From NCBI GenBank assembly GCA_030146605.1, contig JASLBO010000513.1:1-27039 (forward strand): a stretch of DNA of 27,039 bases, given 5' to 3'. This document shows positions 1 through 6,541 of the stretch, one piece after another. A model generated the notes under the pieces. It was not told the origin of the DNA. It was given only the letters and a program-made list of their open reading frames with translations, and made no database searches. The first letter of the stretch is position 1. Each line of letters opens with the position of its first letter. Origin of the DNA: Sphingomonas sp. (lineage in GTDB: Bacteria; Pseudomonadota; Alphaproteobacteria; Sphingomonadales; Sphingomonadaceae). Made by a program: the position numbers and the translations under genes.

Positions 1-356
1 CTCTGTTCGTCGTGACGAACGAGGTGGCATCCCTGGCGACGGCGGACCATCGGTCCGCACCAGATGTGAGGTACAGCAATGCAGGCCGGCACTGACCGGG
101 TGCTCCATAGCAGACCCCGCTCGATCGCGCGGGTTCACGCATGGCGTCGGTGCGGATCAGGTGCCGCCTGAATGGTCGAAGAACCCGATTTTCCGTTCTG
201 TCGCCGCCCATCCTGTCGGCTGACGATGACGTCGTCGGCAACACCCGCCATCCAGCGCCCTGCAGCGGCCCTCGCCGGCCACGCTGCACCGCGTGCGCGC
301 GATTCGCGGCAACCCGCGCCAGGCCGGCGGCACGGCCTGGAACGAACGAGGCACCC
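1..356. other. Left-edge stretch without a convincing gene; two short palindromes
   Basis: No frame here on either strand has a start with a good ribosome site or a recognisable protein family. Two tight inverted repeats are visible: GTTCGTC-GT-GACGAAC at 5-20 and GCGGACC-ATC-GGTCCGC at 42-58. They could be protein-binding sites, transcript hairpins or part of a recombination site next to the serine recombinase downstream, but nothing in the sequence decides between these. The stretch may also be cut by the window edge, so whatever lies further left could change the reading. Confidence 0.4.
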
Positions 357-512
357 GTGAAACGGCGCACTGGAACTTGCTCCGATCCGGAGGTAATCGC
401 GTTCGCCGAGGCGCTCGCCCGCGCTAGCGTGGCGCGCGACATTGCAGCGGCCCGGTCCGAAAGGGAGGCAATCGGTGCGAACCGTCATCTACGCACGCTT
501 CAGCAGCGATAA
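357..512 (+). CDS. Small 51-aa hypothetical protein overlapping the recombinase start
   Basis: A short frame opens at GTG 357 and runs 51 codons, ending at 512, so it overlaps the recombinase start at 475 by 38 bases in another frame. The middle (about residues 10-33) is rich in Ala, Glu and Arg and predicts as one amphipathic helix, with runs such as EVIAFAEALARASVARDIAA. I recall short helical ORFs in this position ahead of sphingomonad recombinases, which suggests translational coupling; this is memory, not a search. The ribosome site is weak. The open frame extends further 5' to 141, but that extension is Arg/Pro-rich and unconvincing. Function unknown. Confidence 0.45.
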   Translation: MKRRTGTCSDPEVIAFAEALARASVARDIAAARSEREAIGANRHLRTLQQR

Positions 513-2061
513 CCAGAATCCGCGCTCGGTCGCGGACCAGGTGGCGCTGTGCCGCGAGCGCGCCGAACGCGAAGGCTGGCCGATCGTGGCCGTGTTCGAG
601 GACGCCGCGATCTCGGGTGCGGCCGGCATCGGCGAGAACCAGCGCCCCGGCCTCAATGCCATGCTCGATCTGGTCGAGGCGGGCGGCATCGACCAGGTGC
701 TCGCCGAATCCACCGACCGCGTGTCGCGTCACGTCGCAGACGCGCATCTCATCCGCGAGCGCATCGAATTCACCGGCGCGCGGCTGTTCACCCTGTTCGA
801 CGGCATCGTGACGCCGATGGTCGGGCTGGTGAAGGGTTTCATGGACGCCCAGTTCCGCACCGACCTCGCCGCGCGGGTGCGCCGCGGCCAGCGCGGCTCG
901 ATTGCGGAGGGCCGCTCGTCAGGCGGCGTTTCCTATGGCTACCGGGTCGCCAACCGTATCGACGAACGGGGCAGGCTCGTGGCGGGCCTGCGCGAGATCG
1001 ACCCGATACGCGCCGCGATCGTCCAGCGCATCTTCCGCGAGTTCGCAGCGGGCGAGAGTCCCCGCTCGATCGCTGGGCGGCTCAATGCCGAAGGGGTGCC
1101 GCCGCCAAGGCGCGGCTATTGGCACACGACGACGATCAGCGGCGACAACAAGAACGGCCACGGCATCCTGCGCAACCGTCTCTATATCGGCGAGCTGGTC
1201 TATGGGCGCACGAAGAACGTCATCAATCCGAAGACGCGCCGGCATCTGATGCGCCCCAATTCCGGCGAGCCGCTCGTCGAACGGCAGGTACCGCATCTGC
1301 GGATCATCCCGGACGACCTCTGGCAGCAGGTACAAGAGCGGCTTGCGACCGCCAGAACGATGCCCCCGGAGCGCCAGCGTCGGCCGAAGCATCTGCTGTC
1401 GGGTCTTGGAATTTGCGGCGTCTGCGGCGCACCCTGGACCAAATGCTCGAGTACCTTCTGGGGATGCAGCCGCTTCCGGAACGGACGCGGCTGCTCCAAC
1501 AACCGCATGATCGGCTCGAAGCGCTACGAAGTTCGCGTGCTTGCGCAGCTCAAGCAAGGCATGCTCGCGCCCGACGCAGTCGCGGCGTTCGTGCGCGAAT
1601 ATCATCGCGATTTCGCGCGCCGGGCGTCGGAGCTCGCCCGCGAGCGCGCCCAACTCGAAGGCAGACTGGACGCGGGGACGCGAAAGGTGCGACGACTGCT
1701 CGACGCCTTTATGGATGGCGGCAGCGAATTCCCCGAGATCCGCGATCTGTTGTCGGCAGCACGCGAGGAGAAGGACGGTCTGGTGCGCGCGCTTGCGAGC
1801 ATGGACGCGCTGCCGCAGGTAGTTGCGCTGCACCCCCGCCTCGACGAGGAATATCGCCGGCAGATCGAGGCGCTTGAGACGGCGCTCGCCGCACCCGAGG
1901 CGGCCGTCGAGGCCGTGCCGCGCCTTCGCGCGATGATCGCCCGCATCGTGGTCATGCCAGGTCCGAAACTTCGCGGGGTGCAGCTGGAGGTAATCCGCCA
2001 GTTCGATGAAGTGCTGAGGTTCGCCGGCGAGCAGGCTCCACGCCAGGTGAACCGCTCGTGA
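475..2061 (+). CDS. Large serine recombinase (resolvase/invertase family)
   Basis: This 528-aa protein is a site-specific DNA recombinase that cuts and rejoins DNA through a serine-DNA intermediate. The N-terminal resolvase domain begins with the Y-x-R-x-S-x-x-x-Q signature (Tyr6, Arg8, Ser10, Gln14), with Ser10 the likely nucleophile. A Recombinase domain follows at about residues 165-280. A Cys-rich zinc-ribbon lies near 320-355 (CGVCG, then further Cys). A long charged coiled-coil region fills roughly 380-480. Length and order match large serine integrases of mobile islands and phages. I chose GTG 475 because AGGGAGG stands 7 bases upstream; the frame also allows TTG 442. No directionality factor, att repeats or other phage genes were recognised. 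It probably moved the surrounding accessory DNA, which is inference. Confidence 0.92.
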   Translation: MRTVIYARFSSDNQNPRSVADQVALCRERAEREGWPIVAVFEDAAISGAAGIGENQRPGLNAMLDLVEAGGIDQVLAESTDRVSRHVADAHLIRERIEFTGARLFTLFDGIVTPMVGLVKGFMDAQFRTDLAARVRRGQRGSIAEGRSSGGVSYGYRVANRIDERGRLVAGLREIDPIRAAIVQRIFREFAAGESPRSIAGRLNAEGVPPPRRGYWHTTTISGDNKNGHGILRNRLYIGELVYGRTKNVINPKTRRHLMRPNSGEPLVERQVPHLRIIPDDLWQQVQERLATARTMPPERQRRPKHLLSGLGICGVCGAPWTKCSSTFWGCSRFRNGRGCSNNRMIGSKRYEVRVLAQLKQGMLAPDAVAAFVREYHRDFARRASELARERAQLEGRLDAGTRKVRRLLDAFMDGGSEFPEIRDLLSAAREEKDGLVRALASMDALPQVVALHPRLDEEYRRQIEALETALAAPEAAVEAVPRLRAMIARIVVMPGPKLRGVQLEVIRQFDEVLRFAGEQAPRQVNRS

Positions 2062-2152
2062 CGCCTGACGTGCTCGATGCTGGTGTGACCCGCGCGCACA
2101 ACGTTCGATTGCCTCAGGCGCTGGAAAAGCATTGGTGCGCGGACGCGCTCGC

Positions 2153-2181
2153 TTGTTTGACAGGCGGCATCTGCGCATAAT
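2153..2181 (+). promoter_or_regulatory. Candidate sigma-70-type promoter ahead of the 2188 operon
   Basis: TTGTTT at 2153-2158 and CATAAT at 2176-2181 are separated by exactly 17 bases, a good fit to a housekeeping promoter. The expected transcription start, about 7 bases beyond the -10 box, falls on the ATG at 2188 or next to it. There is no purine-rich ribosome site between box and ATG, so the mRNA could be leaderless. The match was found by eye and has not been scored. Confidence 0.4.
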
Positions 2182-2187
2182 GGTGTC

Positions 2188-2391
2188 ATGATCCTGCCGG
2201 CACCAGACATGGTTGCGTTGCGGCGCCAGCTGGGTGAGCAAATCGATCGCGCGCTTCAGACCAGCGATCATATCGGCACCTCCACGGTCAGCTGCTACCT
2301 CCAGATGGCGCGGGACATGCTCGGCGAACCGGCAGCTATGGAACCGGCCGGCCCCTGTGCCGACTCCGGCGGCACGGCACACAGCCTATGA
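2188..2391 (+). CDS. Small 67-aa protein of unknown function, first gene of LuxR operon
   Basis: The 67-residue product has an N-terminal amphipathic helix (VALRRQLGEQIDRAL) and a second helical stretch around YLQMARDMLG, then a Gly/Ala/Pro-rich tail. It carries no signal peptide or membrane segment. Its stop overlaps the start of the LuxR-type gene in an ATGA junction at 2388-2391, so the two are translationally coupled. No ribosome site precedes ATG 2188, which fits either a leaderless transcript or a later start at the second Met (2209). I do not recognise the family; the coupling suggests a partner or modulator of the downstream regulator. Confidence 0.6.
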   Translation: MILPAPDMVALRRQLGEQIDRALQTSDHIGTSTVSCYLQMARDMLGEPAAMEPAGPCADSGGTAHSL

Positions 2392-2912
2392 CCGCGACTG
2401 ATTCCTGCCTGCCGAACCTTGATGCAGTTTCAGACTCGCCTGATTCGGCAGGCGCATCGGCAAGCAAAATCGCGCGACTCACGAGGCGCCAGAAGGACTG
2501 CCTTCGCCTCGTCGCGCAAGGCTACACTTCCAAGGAGATTGGCCGACAAATCGGCATTTCCCACTCCACCGTCGACAATCACCTGCATGAGGCAGTGCAA
2601 CGCCTGGAGTTGTCGGAAAGGGGGGAGGCGGCCCGCAAACTCGTCGCGCACGAGAGTACGTCCAGGCAGAAACTACCTAGGCAGCCGCGGGTGCTTGCCC
2701 CGGCCGCGGCGCTGGCGGAAGATCGACCCCAGGCAGAGCAAATTGGCCGGTCCGGCTGGCCGGCAAGCCTGCTTCCGCCAGTCGGGGGACACCGGAATGA
2801 TCTGCCAGTTTCGCAGCGCGTGTACGCCATCGCCAGGATTGCGCTGTTCTCGACCCTCGTCTTTGTTGCGTGCGTCATCGTGATCCGGACGTGCCTCGCC
2901 GCACTTCACTGA
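2388..2912 (+). CDS. LuxR/NarL-type HTH regulator with C-terminal membrane anchor
   Basis: The 174-aa protein has a classic LuxR-type helix-turn-helix at about residues 30-85: LTRRQKDCLRLVAQGYTSKE, then IGISHSTVDNHLHEAVQRL. That order is characteristic of NarL/FixJ output domains. There is no receiver or autoinducer domain before it. A linker of roughly 55 residues follows, then one hydrophobic helix close to the C-terminus (about 150-170, ALFSTLVFVACVIVI). This architecture implies a DNA-binding domain tethered to the inner membrane on the cytoplasmic side, perhaps released or modulated by a membrane signal. It starts within the stop of the preceding small gene. The anchoring role is inferred from hydrophobicity only. 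Confidence 0.85.
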   Translation: MTATDSCLPNLDAVSDSPDSAGASASKIARLTRRQKDCLRLVAQGYTSKEIGRQIGISHSTVDNHLHEAVQRLELSERGEAARKLVAHESTSRQKLPRQPRVLAPAAALAEDRPQAEQIGRSGWPASLLPPVGGHRNDLPVSQRVYAIARIALFSTLVFVACVIVIRTCLAALH

Positions 2913-2969
2913 TCTTCCGGGCTTCCAGATCGAAAACAGGGATGCGCCGTTCGGCGCAAGGGAGAAGTC

Positions 2970-3338
2970 ATGACCAAACTCACACAGGGCGCCGCGCGGG
3001 TCATCGCCGGCGACATCACTGCGGTGTTTCACTCTACCGACAATGCGCTTCTGAGCAGCGTTCGGGTCGTCAGCTCGGTGCTCGAAGGGACTGCAGACTC
3101 GGGCATGCATCCCCGCACCAAGCAGAAGCTGCTCGAGACCTTGAGCAGCGGCTACGGCAAGCTCCTCGAAGGCCGAAAGGAAATGGTGCAGGCACAATCC
3201 CAGATGGTGGTCATCCAGCGGCAGAGCAACCTGGATACGGTCGACTTTGGTTGCTGGGGTGCCCCGGCGACATTCTTCACCACGGCGGAGATGCCGGAAG
3301 TCCTCCCCGCTACCGCGGACGTACTATCCTGCAGGTAG
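2970..3338 (+). CDS. 122-aa hypothetical protein, helical, unknown function
   Basis: ATG 2970 has a good ribosome site (GGGAGA about 6 bases upstream). The 122-residue protein is mostly helical and soluble: Thr/Val-rich N-terminus, then a central helix with TKQKLLETLSSGYGKLLEGR and a Gln/Met-rich stretch (MVQAQSQMVVIQRQSN). Residues 88-122 are less regular, with FGCWGAPATFF. No signal peptide or catalytic motif is visible. It lies 57 bases behind the membrane-anchored LuxR-type gene on the same strand and probably belongs to the same transcription unit. I recall similar ORFs beside LuxR-type genes in sphingomonads, but can assign no function. Confidence 0.7.
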   Translation: MTKLTQGAARVIAGDITAVFHSTDNALLSSVRVVSSVLEGTADSGMHPRTKQKLLETLSSGYGKLLEGRKEMVQAQSQMVVIQRQSNLDTVDFGCWGAPATFFTTAEMPEVLPATADVLSCR

Positions 3339-3396
3339 TCCGGTTCGGGTCGACCTCACCTTGACGCCCGACACGCTGCTGTGATCGGCTAGGGTA

Positions 3397-3813
3397 ATGG
3401 TCGAGGTTCTTTTCACAATCTTGCTGCTCGGGAGCTGCGCTTATGGGTGGGCTGCCGGCGGGAGTGAAGGTCGATGGATCGTCGCAATGCTCGTCGCCGC
3501 CGCCGGGCTCAGCATCCCGGCATCGCACCTGGATCATGGCTGGACGCGAACGCAGCTGCCTGTGCTCGCCATAGACTTGCTGCTCCTCGCGGGGCTGATC
3601 TCGATGGCTATGCGCAGCCGCTCGTACTGGCCGCTATGGATGACTGCCTTTCATCTGATCAGCGTGACCACCCATGTGGCGACCGTCGCCCAGCCGGAAT
3701 TGAAGCCGCTGATCTACTTTGCCCTTCAGTCCTTCTGGAGCCTTCCGTTGCTGCTCGCCATGGTTGGCGGAATCATGCTCGATCGCCGGGCAGGGCTGCC
3801 CCTGGCACCCTGA
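3397..3813 (+). CDS. Small integral membrane protein, about four helices
   Basis: The 138-aa product is strongly hydrophobic, with probable membrane segments near residues 3-22, 28-44, 52-70 and 108-128, separated by short polar loops (DHGWTRTQ, MRSRSYWP). It is most likely an inner-membrane protein; no transporter or enzyme motif is recognisable. The start at 3397 has a modest GGG-type ribosome site in ctaggg. It follows the 122-aa gene by 58 bases and ends 16 bases before the winged-helix regulator, so the genes from 2188 to 4318 probably form one operon. Its role is unknown. Confidence 0.72.
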   Translation: MVEVLFTILLLGSCAYGWAAGGSEGRWIVAMLVAAAGLSIPASHLDHGWTRTQLPVLAIDLLLLAGLISMAMRSRSYWPLWMTAFHLISVTTHVATVAQPELKPLIYFALQSFWSLPLLLAMVGGIMLDRRAGLPLAP

Positions 3814-3829
3814 TCGAAGAGTATGGCGC

Positions 3830-4318
3830 GTGAGTTCGGCCGCGCCCTCCGAGGTCGCAGATCCGATCGAAACGGAGCTGGAAGCTATCGCGCGCGACTG
3901 CCATCTTCTTGCACGGCGGCTTGCTTCGCTGGCGCCGGCAACGATCAGCACCGCAAAGCGGCCGCACGTCAGCTTATCCAGACTTTCGCAAGTGCGCCGC
4001 TATCTGCGCGCAAGGCGCCTGCGCGAGCGCTTGTTCCCGGCGGATCTGTTCGCGGACCCCGCCTGGGACATGCTCCTCGACCTTTATGCATCCGAACTGG
4101 AAGAGCAGGCAGTGTCGATCTCCAGCGCGTGCGTAGCGTCCGCCGTTCCCGCGACTACGGCGCTTCGCTGGCTGGGCAGGCTGGAGCAACTTGGACTGAT
4201 CGAGCGGTCCGACGACAAGAACGACAACCGCAGGACCTTCGTTCGTCTCACGCCGACAACTCGCGCTGCAGTGGAGCGTTGGCTCGAACAGGCGCCGCTG
4301 ATAGCGGGTGTGGAATAG
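3830..4318 (+). CDS. MarR-like winged-helix transcriptional regulator
   Basis: I place the start at GTG 3830, with GAAGAG about 8 bases upstream, giving 162 aa; the frame extends further 5', but that part is not protein-like. Residues about 60-140 form a winged helix: DPAWDMLLDLYASELEEQAV, a helix-turn-helix with VPATTALRWLGRLEQLGLI, and a wing ending in DNRRTFVRLTP. The C-terminus is a helix with AAVERWLEQ. The protein is clearly paralogous to the regulator at 15341-15835 within the peptide cluster: both have DPxWDMLLDLY, VPxxTxxRWxGxL and RRTxVxLxPxxRAAxER. No ligand pocket can be predicted. It may regulate its own operon or the peptide cluster. Confidence 0.82.
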   Translation: MSSAAPSEVADPIETELEAIARDCHLLARRLASLAPATISTAKRPHVSLSRLSQVRRYLRARRLRERLFPADLFADPAWDMLLDLYASELEEQAVSISSACVASAVPATTALRWLGRLEQLGLIERSDDKNDNRRTFVRLTPTTRAAVERWLEQAPLIAGVE

Positions 4319-4493
4319 GTCGATCGGCCCCCGGCGCATGGGTAAGGCCGAAACTTTCGGCGCAACTGCTGCGTCATTGGACGCACCGCCGCCTGAACCC
4401 GGCCGAATATGCTGTCAGGGCGAGCTGGCATAAAGGGTGGCAGGCGAAGACACGACCCTCGTTTCTTTTATGCTCGAAACGAATCAAACGCAC

Positions 4494-4513
4494 CAGGCGC
4501 GACAACGCGCCTG
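4494..4513. terminator. Hairpin between convergent genes, candidate bidirectional terminator
   Basis: CAGGCGCG-ACAA-CGCGCCTG is a perfect 8-bp stem with a 4-base loop. It lies between the end of the plus-strand regulator (4318) and the end of the minus-strand hydrolase gene (4529). Neither side has a clean T-run, so intrinsic termination would be weak; placement is the main argument. The rest of 4319-4528 holds no recognisable gene. Confidence 0.5.
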
Positions 4514-4528
4514 AGAGACATGCCCTCT

Positions 4529-5791
4529 TTAGTCGGCGATCGGGTAGTAGCGCGCGCGCAACGGTAATCCTCTCGCGAACTCAACGAGAATGTTGTCGCA
4601 GCCCCCGACCTTCTTGTCCTTGTCTGGCCCGATCTTGTCGACCTTGGCGCGGCACGCAGCATCATCCCGGTCGGTTCGGAGCAGGGCGCCGCGACGCTCA
4701 TACTCCGACACGACCTCGCTGTCGGGCAGGCCGGTGCCACTATACAGGTATGGGCCGGACGAGATGACGAAGGTCGATGCTCTCACCGCGTCGAGGAAGG
4801 ATCGCCGGGAGGACGTCTTGCTTCCATGATGCCCGCTCACAAGCAGATCGGCGCGCAAATCGGCTGCGCAGCAACTCAGTAGCCTGGCCTCGATCGAACC
4901 TGGATCAGGTGCCGAGGCCGGGTCTTTGCGACCGCCGGCCTCAGCATCGCCCATCAACAAGACACGCTGCCCGCCCAGATCGAGCCGCAGGACCAGGCTG
5001 TTCTCGTTGGGATCGTCATGGAGTTCGGTGTCGAGATAGAGGAAGCGCATCGACGCGTCAGCGCCCAGGGGGATTTGGTCGAGCTGCAAAGCCGGGCCAA
5101 GGCGGACCGTGACGGCGCGCGGCTCCGACTGGCAACTTACGAATCGGTACTCATGATCGCGGCCGGCGCCCACTCCGGTCCGCAGAACGACACCTGGCTC
5201 CCGGGCGACGCGGTCGAGGAAATCCCGATAGCCGCAGCTATCGTACAACCGGCCGCTGTCCCAGATCGTCTTCACCGAGAAGGCGTCGAAGATGTCCGGG
5301 AGCAGATAGAGATGATCCTTGTGTGCATGGCTAAGGATCAGATGGTCGATGGTGGCTAGATCCGGGCGGACCTTGCGAAGATAGGCCAGAACTCGATTGC
5401 TCGCGCCGCGCCGCGTGTCGTCCTGGCTTCCGGCGTCGTAAAGGAGGGTGAAGTCAGGCCCTTCGACAAAGATGGCAAGGCCGGTGCCGACATCGATGGC
5501 GTGAACCCGATATGTGGCTGCTAACGCGTCCACCGGCACCGTCCAGACCTTGCTCACAAAGCCTTCGCGCCCGTTGGGAAGGATCACCCGATACCACCGG
5601 GGCACGTCGCCCTTGAGGATTGCGGTCTCGCCCGGCCCCAGCGCACCGATCGGGGCGGCTTCGGAGCTCGGCTGGCTTCGCACGACCACATTGCGAACCA
5701 CGCGCCCGTCGGGCTGAACCCGGTCCTGGCCAAACGCAGCAGAGCAACAAAGCAGGCTGGCGGCGATAAAGCCCGCGATCGATCGCAACAT
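4529..5791 (-). CDS. Secreted SH3b plus metallo-beta-lactamase-fold hydrolase (ComEC-like domain)
   Basis: Start ATG 5791 has a GGGGGG tract 6 bases upstream and gives 420 aa with a clear signal peptide (residues 1-21: short basic start, hydrophobic core, cleavage near AFGQ). A bacterial SH3-like domain follows (about 28-85: VVVRSQPSSEAAPIG, GREGFVSKVW). From about 93 onward comes a metallo-beta-lactamase fold of the ComEC/Rec2 type: HAHKDH at 155-160 is the zinc-binding HxHxDH motif, a later Asp sits in LLMGDAE, and SGHHGSKTS supplies another metal His. The protein is probably periplasmic; its substrate is unknown (nucleic acid or a phosphodiester/ester substrate would fit the family). An alternative upstream start at 5860 would bury the signal peptide. 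Confidence 0.85.
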   Translation of the reverse strand: MLRSIAGFIAASLLCCSAAFGQDRVQPDGRVVRNVVVRSQPSSEAAPIGALGPGETAILKGDVPRWYRVILPNGREGFVSKVWTVPVDALAATYRVHAIDVGTGLAIFVEGPDFTLLYDAGSQDDTRRGASNRVLAYLRKVRPDLATIDHLILSHAHKDHLYLLPDIFDAFSVKTIWDSGRLYDSCGYRDFLDRVAREPGVVLRTGVGAGRDHEYRFVSCQSEPRAVTVRLGPALQLDQIPLGADASMRFLYLDTELHDDPNENSLVLRLDLGGQRVLLMGDAEAGGRKDPASAPDPGSIEARLLSCCAADLRADLLVSGHHGSKTSSRRSFLDAVRASTFVISSGPYLYSGTGLPDSEVVSEYERRGALLRTDRDDAACRAKVDKIGPDKDKKVGGCDNILVEFARGLPLRARYYPIAD

Positions 5792-5888
5792 CGGTTTCCC
5801 CCCCAATGGTCCTCGGACCAACTGCATGGCGCCTTGTCTGACCGCAAGCGGCAGGATCATAAGGATGACGGACAGTCGCGTCGCTGGC

Positions 5889-6071
5889 TTACCCGTCGCA
5901 AGCGCACCCGCGCGGCTGATGACAAGTCAAATGGCGCGCTATGCAGCTATTTCCGCACGCCTTGCCCTTCGTACAAACTTTGCAGCACGCAGACGTCGCC
6001 GAGACGATACCGCAGGGCGCGAAGTTAGCGGGACCAACCGCGAGCAGAGCAGCAAATGCAAGAGCCTTCAT
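5889..6071 (-). CDS. Cys-rich secreted 60-aa protein
   Basis: ATG 6071 has an excellent ribosome site (GGGGGAGGA). The 60-residue product begins with a short signal sequence (MKALAFAALLAVGPA) and the mature part is packed with cysteine: Cys at 20, 29, 30, 33, 39, 43, 50, 56 and 58. The core motif CCKVCTKGKACGNSCI resembles a widespread family of tiny bacterial secreted or lipoprotein-like proteins of unknown function with CCxxCxxGKACGxSCI. The Cys spacing could make disulfides in the periplasm or bind metal. It lies upstream of the hydrolase gene on the same strand with about 100 bases between, so co-transcription is possible but not shown. Confidence 0.78.
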   Translation of the reverse strand: MKALAFAALLAVGPANFAPCGIVSATSACCKVCTKGKACGNSCIARHLTCHQPRGCACDG

Positions 6072-6516
6072 GATATCCTCCCCCGAAGACGCTCCAAGGC
6101 TAGCATGATTTACGTTTGAGTCCAGCTCGCCTGATCAAGCCTCCGCTCTTTCCGCTTTATTCCGAAACGTCTCCTGTCCGGACTATGAAAGCCCGCAGAC
6201 AATCCGACCCTGACGACATAATAGATCTTTCAACCTTCGTGGCTGACCTCGCGCAACTCGGCCGCAAGATGTTCACCGCTCGCTGCGCTCCTCCTTCGCC
6301 ACTTCTTGTATGCGATTTCCGCCTTGCGATCGGCCTCCTCGAGGCGCTCCCGAACGTGAGAACCTTCTCCAGACAGTCCTTCGAGGCCGTGAGATCGAGG
6401 AACAGATGCTTGAACGCCGGAGATACTCGCACCCTCCGCGTAGCGCTCTGCCTGCTGGCCAATCCTGTTACTTTTGGGGGATCCGGGGATTACTCCCTCG
6501 CCGCCGCTCCGATCGT
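6072..6516. other. About 445 bases without a supported gene; possible decayed coding remnant on minus strand
   Basis: No frame with a good start and ribosome site is present. One minus-strand frame without a start codon runs from about 6500 down to a TGA at 6230-6232; its last 40 residues look protein-like (ERLEEADRKAEIAYKKW, then GEHLAAELREVSHEG) and would form a charged helix. This may be the 3' end of an otherwise lost gene. A short minus-strand frame at 6157-6462 and a plus-strand frame over the same DNA are less convincing. The region separates the peptide/export cluster from the Cys-rich gene. Confidence 0.35.
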
Positions 6517-6536
6517 CCGGAACTCCGCAGTCCCGG
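6517..6536 (-). terminator. Hairpin just after the last permease gene, candidate operon terminator
   Basis: Read on the minus strand, CCGGGACT-GCGG-AGTTCCGG forms an 8-bp stem (one G-T wobble) with a 4-base loop, 5 bases after the stop of the final FtsX-type permease. There is no U-run after it, so it is either a weak intrinsic terminator or a 3'-end-protecting stem. Position at the end of a long unidirectional cluster supports the call. Confidence 0.45.
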
Positions 6537-6541
6537 TCCGT

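Noticed and set aside
919..2382. Long minus-strand open frame opposite the serine recombinase
   Set aside because: No ribosome site or family; the plus-strand frame has resolvase and zinc-ribbon motifs.
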